DNA of 40,071 bases from Synergistaceae bacterium (GTDB taxonomy: Bacteria; Synergistota; Synergistia; Synergistales; Synergistaceae): positions 1 through 40,071 of the forward strand of contig JAITRO010000055.1 of the NCBI GenBank assembly GCA_031288335.1, in the 5' to 3' direction. This document shows positions 1 to 9,348 of the stretch, piece after piece; within the stretch, counting starts at the first letter, position 1, and each line of letters begins with the position of its first letter. Below the pieces are notes generated by a model, which saw nothing but the letters and a program-made list of their open reading frames with translations, did no database searches and was not told the origin of the DNA. The position numbers and the translations under genes were made by a program.

Positions 1-1384
1 ATGCGAGCGACATCCACACGGCGTTCTCGATCCTGTGAAAGGGCCTGCTGAACATGGCGTCGAAAAAAAGCAGGAAGAGCATTCCAACGCCCCATATCGC
101 TTCTTGAGACATCTCCCGCCTCTTGACGAGGGCTCTGAGAAACAGATACAACCACCAGACACCGAAGACGGACATAGGGATCGAACCGATCAGACCGATC
201 TCGCAGAGCCATTGCAAATACTCGCTGTGCGCCCAGTATGTGAACTGCCATTTGTAGTTCGGGCTATCCAGAAGTTCCGGGCGCTTTTCGTACAGAGCGC
301 GCTGGCCGTCCAGAAAATGCCATTTATAATGCCCCAACCCCACGCCTGATATCGGATGTTCCTTAAAAACCTCGCCGCTGACCACCCATATCGCTATCCT
401 GCCTCCAAACGTCCCTGGATTTTGAACCATATCGAGCGTTTTAGCGACGAGCGGCCCTGCCCTTGAAACTCCCCCCGCGACAAAATCCGCGATCAAAACA
501 ATGAGCAAAAACATCAAAACCACGCCGAACAGCCAGCAGAGGTGTTTCACGGACTTCCGCAAATTGCCGCAGACAAATGATATGACGATCACGATGAAAC
601 CCGTCATGAAGGCGAGAATTCCGCCCCTGGAGGTTGTATTCCACAACCCCCAGGCATTGACAGCCATGAAAAACAGGTTGAGCGGCAGCAATATCCTGGA
701 TCGTCTGTTCGCGTTCCATTCCTTCGCGTAATGGACATGCAAAAATAGGCAGTCGAATACCGCCATGGCCGTCCATAACCCAAGCATCTCCTGCTGCGCG
801 GTGTTGCCGATGTAATTCCCAGGGACGTCCATGATGAACGGCAATCCCGTCTTTATGCCGCGGACGACCAGTTCCGCGAAAATGACGTTGAGCAAGGCGT
901 TTAAACTGCATCCCCATAACAAGATGCGGAAAAAAACGCCTTTGGGCGGCATGTTGTACGCCAGCAGATAAACCGCGAATAACGTAGCGAAAAAGAACCA
1001 CTCCTTGATGAAGGTCGGTTTAGAGGTCAGCCTGATAAAAATGGGCTGCGACGAGACGAGAAGGATAAAAAACAGCCACGCCACCGCAAAGGGGTCCATT
1101 ACAAAATTCATCTTTCCCGCGCCGTTCTTAAAGAGTCTGAGACCGGCCAATATCGCGATGATGGCGACAGGCGTCATCGTCACAAACCACTTCATGATAT
1201 GGAGTGTATCGAACCAGTGCGGGCCGGAAAATACGAGATTGGGGATCGCAAACGTGACGAAAAACGCGGCAACATATGCCAATTTCGGCACAAGCGCCTT
1301 TTCCGCCCCCTCCCGCCCGGCAAGCTCGCCGTTTGCGCGTTCGGAACGGGCGGCTATCGCGCGGTTACGCTGAGACGTCTTCAT
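1..1384 (-). CDS. O-antigen ligase / Wzy_C-like polysaccharide polymerase (3' part runs off the window edge)
   Basis: My reverse-strand translation from ATG at 1384 (MKTSQRNRAIAARSER...) is open to position 1, is multi-TM, and contains HPISGVGLGHYKWHF...YWAHSEYLQWLCEIGLIG, typical of the Wzy_C region. It is missing from the ORF track because it is truncated by the edge. Confidence 0.8.
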   Translation of the reverse strand, partial: MKTSQRNRAIAARSERANGELAGREGAEKALVPKLAYVAAFFVTFAIPNLVFSGPHWFDTLHIMKWFVTMTPVAIIAILAGLRLFKNGAGKMNFVMDPFAVAWLFFILLVSSQPIFIRLTSKPTFIKEWFFFATLFAVYLLAYNMPPKGVFFRILLWGCSLNALLNVIFAELVVRGIKTGLPFIMDVPGNYIGNTAQQEMLGLWTAMAVFDCLFLHVHYAKEWNANRRSRILLPLNLFFMAVNAWGLWNTTSRGGILAFMTGFIVIVISFVCGNLRKSVKHLCWLFGVVLMFLLIVLIADFVAGGVSRAGPLVAKTLDMVQNPGTFGGRIAIWVVSGEVFKEHPISGVGLGHYKWHFLDGQRALYEKRPELLDSPNYKWQFTYWAHSEYLQWLCEIGLIGSIPMSVFGVWWLYLFLRALVKRREMSQEAIWGVGMLFLLFFDAMFSRPFHRIENAVWMSLA

Positions 1385-1880
1385 CTTCCGAGGCGTTTCT
1401 CATCAGATCGACCGTTATCTCGACAACGAGAGAACTTTGGTTCATCTGCTTGACTCTCCATTGCGCCATTATTCCGCGGCTTTTATGCTTATTCACCAAA
1501 GTAGCGATATCTCCGAGCAATGGTCTTTCATTCCGACTTTTCGCCTCGACATCGAGGACGCGAGCGTTTACTTCCTCATTATGAATTTTCCCGTCATGAA
1601 TCTCATCCGCATCTTTCACGACTGGCTTCCGCGAATCGGGAACAGTAACGAGGACGTTCTTCTCAATGTTTTTGTCGGATATTTCTCCATCCTCCGCAAT
1701 GCCGCCGACGGTCTCTTTATTTGCGGCCTGCGCAGGTTCGGGACGGGGATTTTCTATGGCATCCTCACGCGGTTCGTCAATCTGACGAATTCTCCCACGC
1801 GTCGTTGTGTTTTTTCCCCTCATGCTTTCGCCGGGAGGATTTTTCAAAAAATTGAGGATATCCCACGTTTTGTCAGCCAC
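1365..1880 (-). CDS. hypothetical hydrophilic protein, overlapping the start of the O-antigen ligase-like gene by 20 nt
   Basis: 171-aa ORF, co-directional, translationally overlapping arrangement; no family recognised. Confidence 0.55.
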   Translation of the reverse strand: MADKTWDILNFLKNPPGESMRGKNTTTRGRIRQIDEPREDAIENPRPEPAQAANKETVGGIAEDGEISDKNIEKNVLVTVPDSRKPVVKDADEIHDGKIHNEEVNARVLDVEAKSRNERPLLGDIATLVNKHKSRGIMAQWRVKQMNQSSLVVEITVDLMRNASEDEDVSA

Positions 1881-1929
1881 GATAACGCCTCCCCCTCGAC
1901 AAACTTCATGTGTTCCAAATTACGCAAAG

Positions 1930-1958
1930 AATATAACATAATATCAAACCGCAAGCAA
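1930..1958 (-). promoter_or_regulatory. putative sigma70-type promoter TTGCTT-N17-TATATT
   Basis: Minus-strand -35-like TTGCTT (1953-1958), 17-nt spacer, -10 TATATT (1930-1935), upstream of the 1880 ORF. Confidence 0.4.
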
Positions 1959-2052
1959 AGGCGCGTTAACAACATCATTGCGCCAAGCGCCGGCCCGATT
2001 TCAAATTTTCACACTTCAGGCCCCTGTTTTCATCGGTATAAAAACCGTTTCG

Positions 2053-3405
2053 TTACATATTGAAATTGGCGCAGCTCTCAAACCTGGAATACGCACGACA
2101 AAAAACGAGGTTGATCTTGCCCGTGGGGCCGTTTCTGTGTTTTTCCACAAGCAGTTCCGCCGTGTTGTCGTTTGAATCGAGATCCTGATACGATCTCCTG
2201 TAAAGAAACGCAACTATGTCGGCGTCCTGCTCTATCGCCCCGCTATCCCTGAGGTCCGATAACATCGGGCGTTTCTCCGCTCCGCGTTCTTCGACCTTTC
2301 GGCTGAGCTGAGACAGAGCTATTACAGGGATATCGCATTCTCTCGCGACACCTTTCAGCATCCTCGATATATCCGCCACTTCCTGGTTTCTATTTTCGCC
2401 GCGTTTACTGCCGGAGGTCATGAGTTGGAGGTAATCGATGATGACGAGACACTTTTTGCCGATATGCCTGCTCATGAACTTAAGACATCTGGACCTCAGT
2501 TCGAACGACGACAGCATGGAGCTGTCGTCGATGTAAATAGGCGCGTTGTAAAGCTTCGACGCCGCCGACGTCATGTCGGTCCAAAGCTTATTATCGAGGC
2601 TGTCTGCCCTGACGACTTCCCTTATGCTCACCTTCGCTACAGAGCTGAGTATCCGCGAGGCTATCTGCTCGCCCGACATTTCGAGGCTGAATATCAAAAT
2701 CGGCACGCCGTCGTCTATCGCCGCGTGCGTCGCTATATTCAACGCGAGCGCCGTTTTCCCGACGGAGGGGCGCGCGGCTATGATATTGAGGCTTCCCGGC
2801 TGGAGCCCGCCCGTAAGCGAATCCAAAGCCGCGAATCCCGACAATACAGCGTTCGCTGGCACCTCCTCGCGTCTGTCGCGTTCGATCTTATCGAACACGC
2901 CGGTGAGGAGGTCTTTTATATTTTTTATCGACGATTTCGCGCCCCTGCGGGCGATCTCAAAAATTTTCTGTTCCGCTCTGGCGAGCGTCTGCGCGGAATC
3001 TTCCTCCTCGGTGTAGCCTGAACGCGTTATTTCGGCACCCGCCCTTATCAGCGCCCGGTAAATGGATTTTTCCCTCACTATGGCGCAGTAATGTCCTATA
3101 TTGGCTGCGGTCGACACCGCGTCAATGAGGGTGGCCGTAAAAGAAGAGCCTCCCACCCTCTCCCAGAGGTTCTGACGCGTCATTTCCTCCTTGAAGGTTA
3201 TCTCGTCGACCGCTTTGTCCTTTTGGGCCATGTCCTTTATCAGATCGAAAGCCATCGAGTGCCTGGGATCGTAAAAATCATCCGGTTCCAGCATCTCCAC
3301 AGCAACCGGAAGGGCGCTTTTTTCGAGGATGATCGCCCCAAGCACCGCGCGCTCCGCGTCGAGATTATTCGGCTGTATTCTGTCAATCAACTCCTGGCCG
3401 GGCAA
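2053..3405 (-). CDS. dnaB: replicative DNA helicase DnaB
   Basis: PNNLDAERAVLGAII N-terminus, Walker A ARPSVGKTALALN, IIDYLQLM, DLRDSGAIEQDAD. Confidence 0.97.
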   Translation of the reverse strand: MPGQELIDRIQPNNLDAERAVLGAIILEKSALPVAVEMLEPDDFYDPRHSMAFDLIKDMAQKDKAVDEITFKEEMTRQNLWERVGGSSFTATLIDAVSTAANIGHYCAIVREKSIYRALIRAGAEITRSGYTEEEDSAQTLARAEQKIFEIARRGAKSSIKNIKDLLTGVFDKIERDRREEVPANAVLSGFAALDSLTGGLQPGSLNIIAARPSVGKTALALNIATHAAIDDGVPILIFSLEMSGEQIASRILSSVAKVSIREVVRADSLDNKLWTDMTSAASKLYNAPIYIDDSSMLSSFELRSRCLKFMSRHIGKKCLVIIDYLQLMTSGSKRGENRNQEVADISRMLKGVARECDIPVIALSQLSRKVEERGAEKRPMLSDLRDSGAIEQDADIVAFLYRRSYQDLDSNDNTAELLVEKHRNGPTGKINLVFCRAYSRFESCANFNM

Positions 3406-3410
3406 TTGCG

Positions 3411-3857
3411 TTATCCCGCCTTCACTTCGACCGTGAGCGACGTCTCGATTCCCGGATAAAGTTTGATTTTAAACGGGTACACTCCGACATTTTTGACCGT
3501 TTCGTCGAGTTTTATATCGTGTTTGTCCACTTCTACGCCATGCTGTTGTTTCAACACCTCGGCTATCTGACTGGTAGTGACGCTGCCGAAAAGACGGCCC
3601 TCCTCGCCCGTGTTGACGAGGACGGTCACCCTTTTGCCCCCGATTTTTTTCTTTATCTCGATGGCGGATTTTTCCAGTTTCGCCTCACGGTTCTGGCGGA
3701 TTTTCTGCTTTTCCTCCCATTCCTTCACCCTGCCCTCGGTACCTTCGGCGGCAAGACCTTTTTTGATGAGGAAATTACGGCCGTAACCGTCCGACACCTC
3801 GACCAGATCGCCCTTGACGCCAACTTTACTGACGTCCTGAAGCAATATCACTTTCAT
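3411..3857 (-). CDS. rplI: 50S ribosomal protein L9
   Basis: MKVILLQDVSKVGVKGDLVEVSDGYGRNFLIKKGLA; internal ATG at 3857 chosen over the ORF-track start. Confidence 0.97.
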   Translation of the reverse strand: MKVILLQDVSKVGVKGDLVEVSDGYGRNFLIKKGLAAEGTEGRVKEWEEKQKIRQNREAKLEKSAIEIKKKIGGKRVTVLVNTGEEGRLFGSVTTSQIAEVLKQQHGVEVDKHDIKLDETVKNVGVYPFKIKLYPGIETSLTVEVKAG

Positions 3858-4774
3858 CTTAAAATCCTCCCGATCTTGTCCCTGACGTTGAAACCAATAT
3901 CCGTAAGCCCTACTGTCACCCAAATACTCCCCAGCAGCGAGATGAACGGAGTGGAAATTATCACCGCAATCCTGAAAGGTTTGGGTACCCCGAACCGTTC
4001 CATGAAAAAACAGGCGCAGCTCAAACCTTGAACGGCCAAGATCGTTCTCGACAATTCGCTCAGGTTAGCTCCCATCAACCTCAAAAGATATAAATCTTCG
4101 CGGCCCTTTGCCATCCGCGCGCAGATAAATCCTACGACCAGCGTGAACAGTATATTTTTGGGGAAAGCCCATTCGCTGAAAGGCGGTAGAACGAAAAATG
4201 CCTCTCCCGTCCTCTTTTTTTGAATTGCCGACGTGAGCAAAAGACATACCACCGACTCCACGGTCGAGAAAAAGATCATATTGTACGGTACCAGCAGGAT
4301 GGCGCGATCCACAATCGCTCTCGTCACCGCGGGATCTGCCGGCACGCCGAAATAATTCAGATACCCTTCAAGCTCAGCCGCACCTGGAGCGAGCAGGTTA
4401 AATCCGAAAAAACTGTATAAGATCAATCCCCCCGCGAGCTTGCAGGCGAATCCGACCGACGCGGAGGCGACGAGTAAGCTGCCGGACTTTTCGCATTTAT
4501 CCGCTATATAACCTATTAAAACCCCAGGCAAGCCGAACATGAAAAAACACGTAATCCCATAACTGCCCAAAAGGGCCCCCCCCGCCAATAGCGAGGCCAG
4601 CAATGTGCTCGTCAGGGAGCAAAAAAAACCGCGGCCGAAAGCCAAAAAAACCGCCGGCAACGGATAAATGAGAGTTGTCGGCAACGTCAGAACCGGCAAC
4701 GCGAAACCTGTCACATAAAGAGCGAGACTCGCCGCCGTAGCCATCGACCAATCTTTTAAAATCGCGTCTCTCAT
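3854..4774 (-). CDS. DUF2232/YybS-like multi-TM membrane protein
   Basis: Hydrophobic 306-aa protein between rplI and rpsR; ATGA overlap with rplI. Confidence 0.75.
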   Translation of the reverse strand: MRDAILKDWSMATAASLALYVTGFALPVLTLPTTLIYPLPAVFLAFGRGFFCSLTSTLLASLLAGGALLGSYGITCFFMFGLPGVLIGYIADKCEKSGSLLVASASVGFACKLAGGLILYSFFGFNLLAPGAAELEGYLNYFGVPADPAVTRAIVDRAILLVPYNMIFFSTVESVVCLLLTSAIQKKRTGEAFFVLPPFSEWAFPKNILFTLVVGFICARMAKGREDLYLLRLMGANLSELSRTILAVQGLSCACFFMERFGVPKPFRIAVIISTPFISLLGSIWVTVGLTDIGFNVRDKIGRILR

Positions 4775-4822
4775 GACCTTACCCGATTAATTGAAGGGGA
4801 GAGCCGGAGCCCTCCACCCGCC

Positions 4823-5059
4823 TCAGTCCGAAGTAAACGGCAGAAGAGCCAGAAAACGCGCCCTCTTTATCGCTCTTGTAAGCTGTCTCTGATGCTTGGC
4901 GCAGGTGCCCATCACACGTCTTGGGACTATCTTTCCCCTCTCGGTGATATACCTGTGCAGTTTTTCCGCCTCTTTATAGTCGATGCCGGTCACTTTATCA
5001 ACACAAAAGTGACAGACCTTCGGGCGGCGCTTACGCCGCTTTCTGAATTGATTGTCCAT
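4823..5059 (-). CDS. rpsR: 30S ribosomal protein S18
   Basis: [62 protein letters not shown]. Confidence 0.97.
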   Translation of the reverse strand: MDNQFRKRRKRRPKVCHFCVDKVTGIDYKEAEKLHRYITERGKIVPRRVMGTCAKHQRQLTRAIKRARFLALLPFTSD

Positions 5060-5093
5060 GATCCAAACCCCTCCGTCAAAAATCTTTTATCCG

Positions 5094-5654
5094 TTAAAAA
5101 GGAACATCAACCTCTCCGGCGCCGTCGGACGGATCGTTGTTCAGTTCGGAATTACTGAAATCGAGTGGAAAATCCTCCTCGAAATCTATATCGTCTCTCA
5201 GGCTGCCGACATCCATGTTATGATTCGACATGGGCTGCGGCCTCGTCGGCTGCTGATATGCCGGCTGCGGCGGACGAGGAGCCGGCATATCTCCGTATGT
5301 GTCGTCGTCCCGCCGGCCGGACGGAAGCAATACCAAATTATCGGCCACCACTTCCGTGGCCCATTTTCGGGTTCCGGTCTTCGTGTCCTCGTATTCTCTT
5401 ACCTGGAGACGTCCCTCGACCAGAACCGGCTTTCCCTTGCGCAAAAATCTCTCGCATATATCGGCGAGGTACGACCACGCTACCACTGGTATGAAATCCG
5501 TCTGACTTTGAAGCTCTCCAGTTATCTTATTTCGCCACTGTCTCCCCACAGCTACAGTAACGCGCGCCACTTTCTGCTGCGCTGGCGTGTGGCGAATGTC
5601 CGGATCTCGGGCAAGGTTGCCCATGAGAATGACTCTGTTGAATCCCTTCGACAT
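5094..5654 (-). CDS. ssb: single-stranded DNA-binding protein
   Basis: MSKGFNRVILMGNLARDPDIRHTPAQQKVARVTVAVGRQW; acidic DVPF C-terminal tip. Confidence 0.97.
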   Translation of the reverse strand: MSKGFNRVILMGNLARDPDIRHTPAQQKVARVTVAVGRQWRNKITGELQSQTDFIPVVAWSYLADICERFLRKGKPVLVEGRLQVREYEDTKTGTRKWATEVVADNLVLLPSGRRDDDTYGDMPAPRPPQPAYQQPTRPQPMSNHNMDVGSLRDDIDFEEDFPLDFSNSELNNDPSDGAGEVDVPF

Positions 5655-5664
5655 TTTTATTTAC

Positions 5665-5949
5665 CTACTCTTCGCCGGCGGCAACCACGAGATGCCTCAA
5701 GACAGCTACCCTGAGACTCAATATGCGATCTATTTCCTTTATTACGTCCGGAGAAATTTTGAACGTAATGAGCGCGTAAAAACCCTCTTGCTGTTTCTTG
5801 ATCGTGTAGGCCAAGCGTTTCTTGCCCCAGAGGTCAATTTTTTCGACCTCTGCCCCCAATCCGCGCACGACTTCCGCTATTTCATCCGCCGCGGTTTTCG
5901 GATCTTCGATGCTGTCGGCCAGTATCACGGTCAGTTCATAAAGTCGCAC
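5665..5949 (-). CDS. rpsF: 30S ribosomal protein S6
   Basis: VRLYELTVILADSIEDPK...; GTG start at 5949 preceded by GGAGGTGAATGAC SD region; the ORF-track start is too far upstream. Confidence 0.93.
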   Translation of the reverse strand: MRLYELTVILADSIEDPKTAADEIAEVVRGLGAEVEKIDLWGKKRLAYTIKKQQEGFYALITFKISPDVIKEIDRILSLRVAVLRHLVVAAGEE

Positions 5950-6092
5950 GTCATTCACCTCCTCCCCATGGTCTTTGAACCCTGTCGGTTCTTTCGGCCT
6001 GCCGCATCGGCAGCAGGCAGGGACAACGAATATCATTATAAGTCTTTACCACTGTTTCCGCAACTGCTCGTACCTTGCCCTGCCTTGCCTAA

Positions 6093-6185
6093 TTAGCAGT
6101 TACTGTAACGCAAGCGGATGCGTTTGTCCTGGTCCGCAATATTAATATTATATATTTCACCGACATGGACTTTTTGCACTGCCAT
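6093..6185 (-). CDS. possible 30-aa small protein MAVQKVHVGEIYNINIADQDKRIRLRYSNC
   Basis: ATG-to-TAA frame starting just after the waaA-like stop, co-directional, below the ORF-track length cut-off. Only weak SD evidence. Confidence 0.3.
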   Translation of the reverse strand: MAVQKVHVGEIYNINIADQDKRIRLRYSNC

Positions 6186-6188
6186 AAA

Positions 6189-7481
6189 TCATCCGCCACC
6201 TATCCCCAACTCCCTGAATTTCGCGCGCAGCTTTCCCTTCGCTCTGTCTAGCACGGCAGCTTCGCGTTCGGCGGTCGATTTTGCGCGGGCTTTCATCTCG
6301 GTCAACAGGGCGGGTTGGGAGAGCAGGGAGGCGACTTGTTCGGACAGGGACTTCGCGTCGGTAACCATCGTAACCGCGTCGGCGCGTTTCAGGATATCGT
6401 AGGTTTCGAGGAAGCTGTCGACATTGGAGCCCGACAGTATCGCCGTGTTCAGCCTCGCCGCCTCCATGGGGTTCTGGCCGTCCATGTTTTCGAGCAGCGA
6501 GCCGCCTATGAAGACGATGTCGAAATATTTGTAATACGGGGCCAGGCCGCCCAAGACGTCGGATATGTACACGCTATTCGGCCGCGCTATCTTGTCTCCC
6601 GACGATTCGAGCGCCGCGGCGAAGCCGAACGACCGCGCGAGTTCCAGTATTTCCCCGCCGCGCTCAGGGTGGCGGGGGGCTATCACTAGCAACGCTTCGG
6701 GGAATTTATCGCGTATCGTCTTGTGGGCTTTCAATATGTGCTCATCTTCGCCGCGATGCGTCACGGAAGCCATCCACGACGCCCTGCCTCCAGCCGCCGA
6801 CGCGATCTCCGCGACTCTGGCCGCGTCGCACGGCAAGGGGGGAACGCCATATTTCAAGTTTCCAACGCACTCAACCGACGCTATCCCCATGTCAGAAAGT
6901 TTTCCCGCATCGCCGTCGGATTTCGCGAGCGCGTATGCGAACGTGCCCATGAGACGCGACGATGCCGCGCGGTGGCGCATCCAGCGCTCGTAAGACCGGT
7001 TCGATACCCGGCCGTTCAGGAGTATCAGAGGAATGCGCCGTTCATGGGCCGACAGGAGCATGTTGGGCCAGAAATCGCTGTCGATGAAAAATCCGGCTGA
7101 GGGTCTCCAATAGTCCAAAAAGCGATCCGCGTAAGCCCTGCGGTCGAGTGGCAGAAACTGATGGAAGGCACGGCGCGAGGCCAGTTTCGTCTCCATGTTC
7201 CGCGCCCCGGTCACTGTGGTCGTGGTGACCAAAACGCTCGAACGGGGAAATTCCTCCAGCACGAAATCTATCATCGGAATGGCGGAATTGCTTTCGCCGA
7301 CGCTGACCGCGTCGAACCAAAAAACTGTGCCCTCCGGACGCGGCAGGCTCGATGTACCTCTGCGTTCCGCGCGGCGTACCGGATCCGCGGACTCGCGCCC
7401 CCGAGCCGCTCTGATCGACAGCAGCGGGCGCGCAATTGGGCCGGCGAGAAATGTCAGGACTTTGTAAATGGAGAGCGTCAT
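6189..7481 (-). CDS. waaA: 3-deoxy-D-manno-octulosonic acid transferase (KdtA/WaaA)
   Basis: VFWFDAVSVGESNSAIPMIDFVLEEFP, FIDSDFWPNML, IVIAPRHPERGGEI, FIGGSLLENMDGQNPMEAA. Confidence 0.92.
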   Translation of the reverse strand: MTLSIYKVLTFLAGPIARPLLSIRAARGRESADPVRRAERRGTSSLPRPEGTVFWFDAVSVGESNSAIPMIDFVLEEFPRSSVLVTTTTVTGARNMETKLASRRAFHQFLPLDRRAYADRFLDYWRPSAGFFIDSDFWPNMLLSAHERRIPLILLNGRVSNRSYERWMRHRAASSRLMGTFAYALAKSDGDAGKLSDMGIASVECVGNLKYGVPPLPCDAARVAEIASAAGGRASWMASVTHRGEDEHILKAHKTIRDKFPEALLVIAPRHPERGGEILELARSFGFAAALESSGDKIARPNSVYISDVLGGLAPYYKYFDIVFIGGSLLENMDGQNPMEAARLNTAILSGSNVDSFLETYDILKRADAVTMVTDAKSLSEQVASLLSQPALLTEMKARAKSTAEREAAVLDRAKGKLRAKFRELGIGGG

Positions 7482-7494
7482 TTCTGGTCCAGCA

Positions 7495-9348
7495 TCATTC
7501 GTGCCAGACCTCGATTGACGGGAATCCTCTTCGCGCTCTGCTTATATGGAAGAACCGCGAGAGCGTCCGTCTCAGTTCCGACAGTTTTTTCGTCCGTACC
7601 CACATCGCTGTTCTTTTGCCCGTCGCCTCCGGCTGCCAACACTCGTACCCCATCGACGCGAAGATGTCCGACATGGTCGCGATGTCGGACGCGACCGCCT
7701 CGATCTTGACCAAAGACGTGTATGGGGGCATGGAGAGTTCCCCGCGTTCTTTGAGTTCCGACCTCCAGAATATCCGCCAGCCGTCGCCATCGGCGCCTAG
7801 TCCCCTCTGCCAGTCTTTGCCGGGGCGTCTCGTCTGAATCAGCACGCGCCGCTCACGGGACGAGATGCCACGCCGGCGCGACTCCCATATCAGCGAAAAA
7901 GCTCGTACCCTCGCGTCGTGTTCGCCCAGCCGAGCCTCCCCGTCGGCGTCTATCCATCCGACCATTCCCACTGGAACCTCGTCGCAGAGGAAGAGGACGG
8001 CTCTCGTGCCGACCATCACGCACGGTTTTGTTCCGCGCACGGCGCGTTTTAACTCGGATTCCGGCGTGTCGGAGGAGAATATGGGGGCTGGGTTGTTTAT
8101 CGCGGCGTCGGCGAGAGGAAACAGAGCTTCGAGCCCTGGCCTCCGCGCGGACAGCAGGTGACCGGCGCAGGAGGGACACTTGTCGGGCGTCGGCGAGCCC
8201 GCGCCGCACGATACGCAGCGAACTGCCGGCGCCGCTCCCTCCAGGCGCAGCGTCCCGCCGCATTTGGAACATTTGAGCGGCGCGCCGCACTCCTCGCAGA
8301 TTATCTCTCCGGCGTAACCCTTGCGATCCAATATCCAGAGCGCCCATTCGCCGCGCTCCAAGGCTTTTTCCGTCTCGCGCACGAGTGGTTCGCTGACGGC
8401 AAGCCCGCCCGAAACGCCTTCCACCGCGGGCGAGTAGGCCAGTTTCATGTCGACGAAAATTACATGTTTGTCCCTGCGGACGGAGGCCGGAGGATGTTCG
8501 GCGTCGTACTTCATGAAAGCCCTCGGCGAGGGCATCCGGCCGCCCAATACCAGCGCCGCGGACTCTATCCGCGCGCGCGACGCCAGCAGGCTGCGCGCGT
8601 TGAAAATGGGATGCCGCATCGTGCGCCACACGTTGTTGCTCTCGTCCTCGACCACGACGCGAGCCAGTCCGGCGAGAGGCGACATGACTGAGTTCTGGCC
8701 GCCGATGACAATCAGGCCGTCGCCTGCCGATAGGCGCTTCCACATGCGCCATTCGGCGTTTCCTCCAAGACGCGGGTATAACACCGTATTTTCCCTGATC
8801 ACGGGCGGAACCGCGCCGGAGTTCACGATGAGTTCGAAAAATCTTTTCGCGTCGGAATGGATCGGGAACGAGACGAGGGTCGGCGCGCCGTCCGACAGGA
8901 TGGAAAGATACCTATCGAAACGCGAGGCGTCCTCCGGCTCGTAGACAAAGGTCGCCGAAGGAGAGCCCCCGCGTCTCTTCCCGTGCGCCGGAGGCTCCGC
9001 TGGTTCGCCTTTGAGAAAATCGTCAGGGAGAAGCGTCTTCATGGCAGTGCCGAAGCCGCAGAGATAGGCGTCGCAGAACCATTTCAACAACGATATCACA
9101 TGCTCGCCGAGCACGGGAACGTCGTCGATTATCTCGGATATCCCGCGGATTTCCCCGCCGTAATCCTCGGCTTCCTCGGCGGGTCCGGCAATCATCCCCA
9201 CCCGCGTGCCGCGCCCCATTGGAACGCGCACACGCACACCCGGCAGCGGGGCGTTGGCGCAACCCGCAGGCAGGGAATAAGTCAGATTTGTCCACCATGG
9301 GCCGGGAAGAGCTACCGAAACAGTCCCGCCATGTTTGCCCAAACTCAT
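7495..9348 (-). CDS. priA: PriA-like primosomal protein N' with degenerate helicase motifs
   Basis: PriA-type N-terminus (VALPGPWWTNLTYSLPAG...GVRVRVPMGRGTRVGMI), eight-Cys zinc region (CEECGAPLKCSKCGG...CVSCG...CPSC) and C-terminal RRVLIQTRRP. ATG at 9348 overlaps the coaBC stop (ATGA). Confidence 0.85.
   Translation of the reverse strand: MSLGKHGGTVSVALPGPWWTNLTYSLPAGCANAPLPGVRVRVPMGRGTRVGMIAGPAEEAEDYGGEIRGISEIIDDVPVLGEHVISLLKWFCDAYLCGFGTAMKTLLPDDFLKGEPAEPPAHGKRRGGSPSATFVYEPEDASRFDRYLSILSDGAPTLVSFPIHSDAKRFFELIVNSGAVPPVIRENTVLYPRLGGNAEWRMWKRLSAGDGLIVIGGQNSVMSPLAGLARVVVEDESNNVWRTMRHPIFNARSLLASRARIESAALVLGGRMPSPRAFMKYDAEHPPASVRRDKHVIFVDMKLAYSPAVEGVSGGLAVSEPLVRETEKALERGEWALWILDRKGYAGEIICEECGAPLKCSKCGGTLRLEGAAPAVRCVSCGAGSPTPDKCPSCAGHLLSARRPGLEALFPLADAAINNPAPIFSSDTPESELKRAVRGTKPCVMVGTRAVLFLCDEVPVGMVGWIDADGEARLGEHDARVRAFSLIWESRRRGISSRERRVLIQTRRPGKDWQRGLGADGDGWRIFWRSELKERGELSMPPYTSLVKIEAVASDIATMSDIFASMGYECWQPEATGKRTAMWVRTKKLSELRRTLSRFFHISRARRGFPSIEVWHE

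Noticed and set aside
441-1001. 186-aa minus-strand ORF
   Set aside because: Wrong frame; the correct frame is the edge-truncated O-antigen ligase-like protein.
1437-2063. 208-aa plus-strand ORF
   Set aside because: Opposite the hypothetical gene and its promoter region; no domain, non-coding composition.
7853-8752. 299-aa minus-strand ORF
   Set aside because: Alternative frame within the priA-like gene; extremely Arg-rich, not protein-like.
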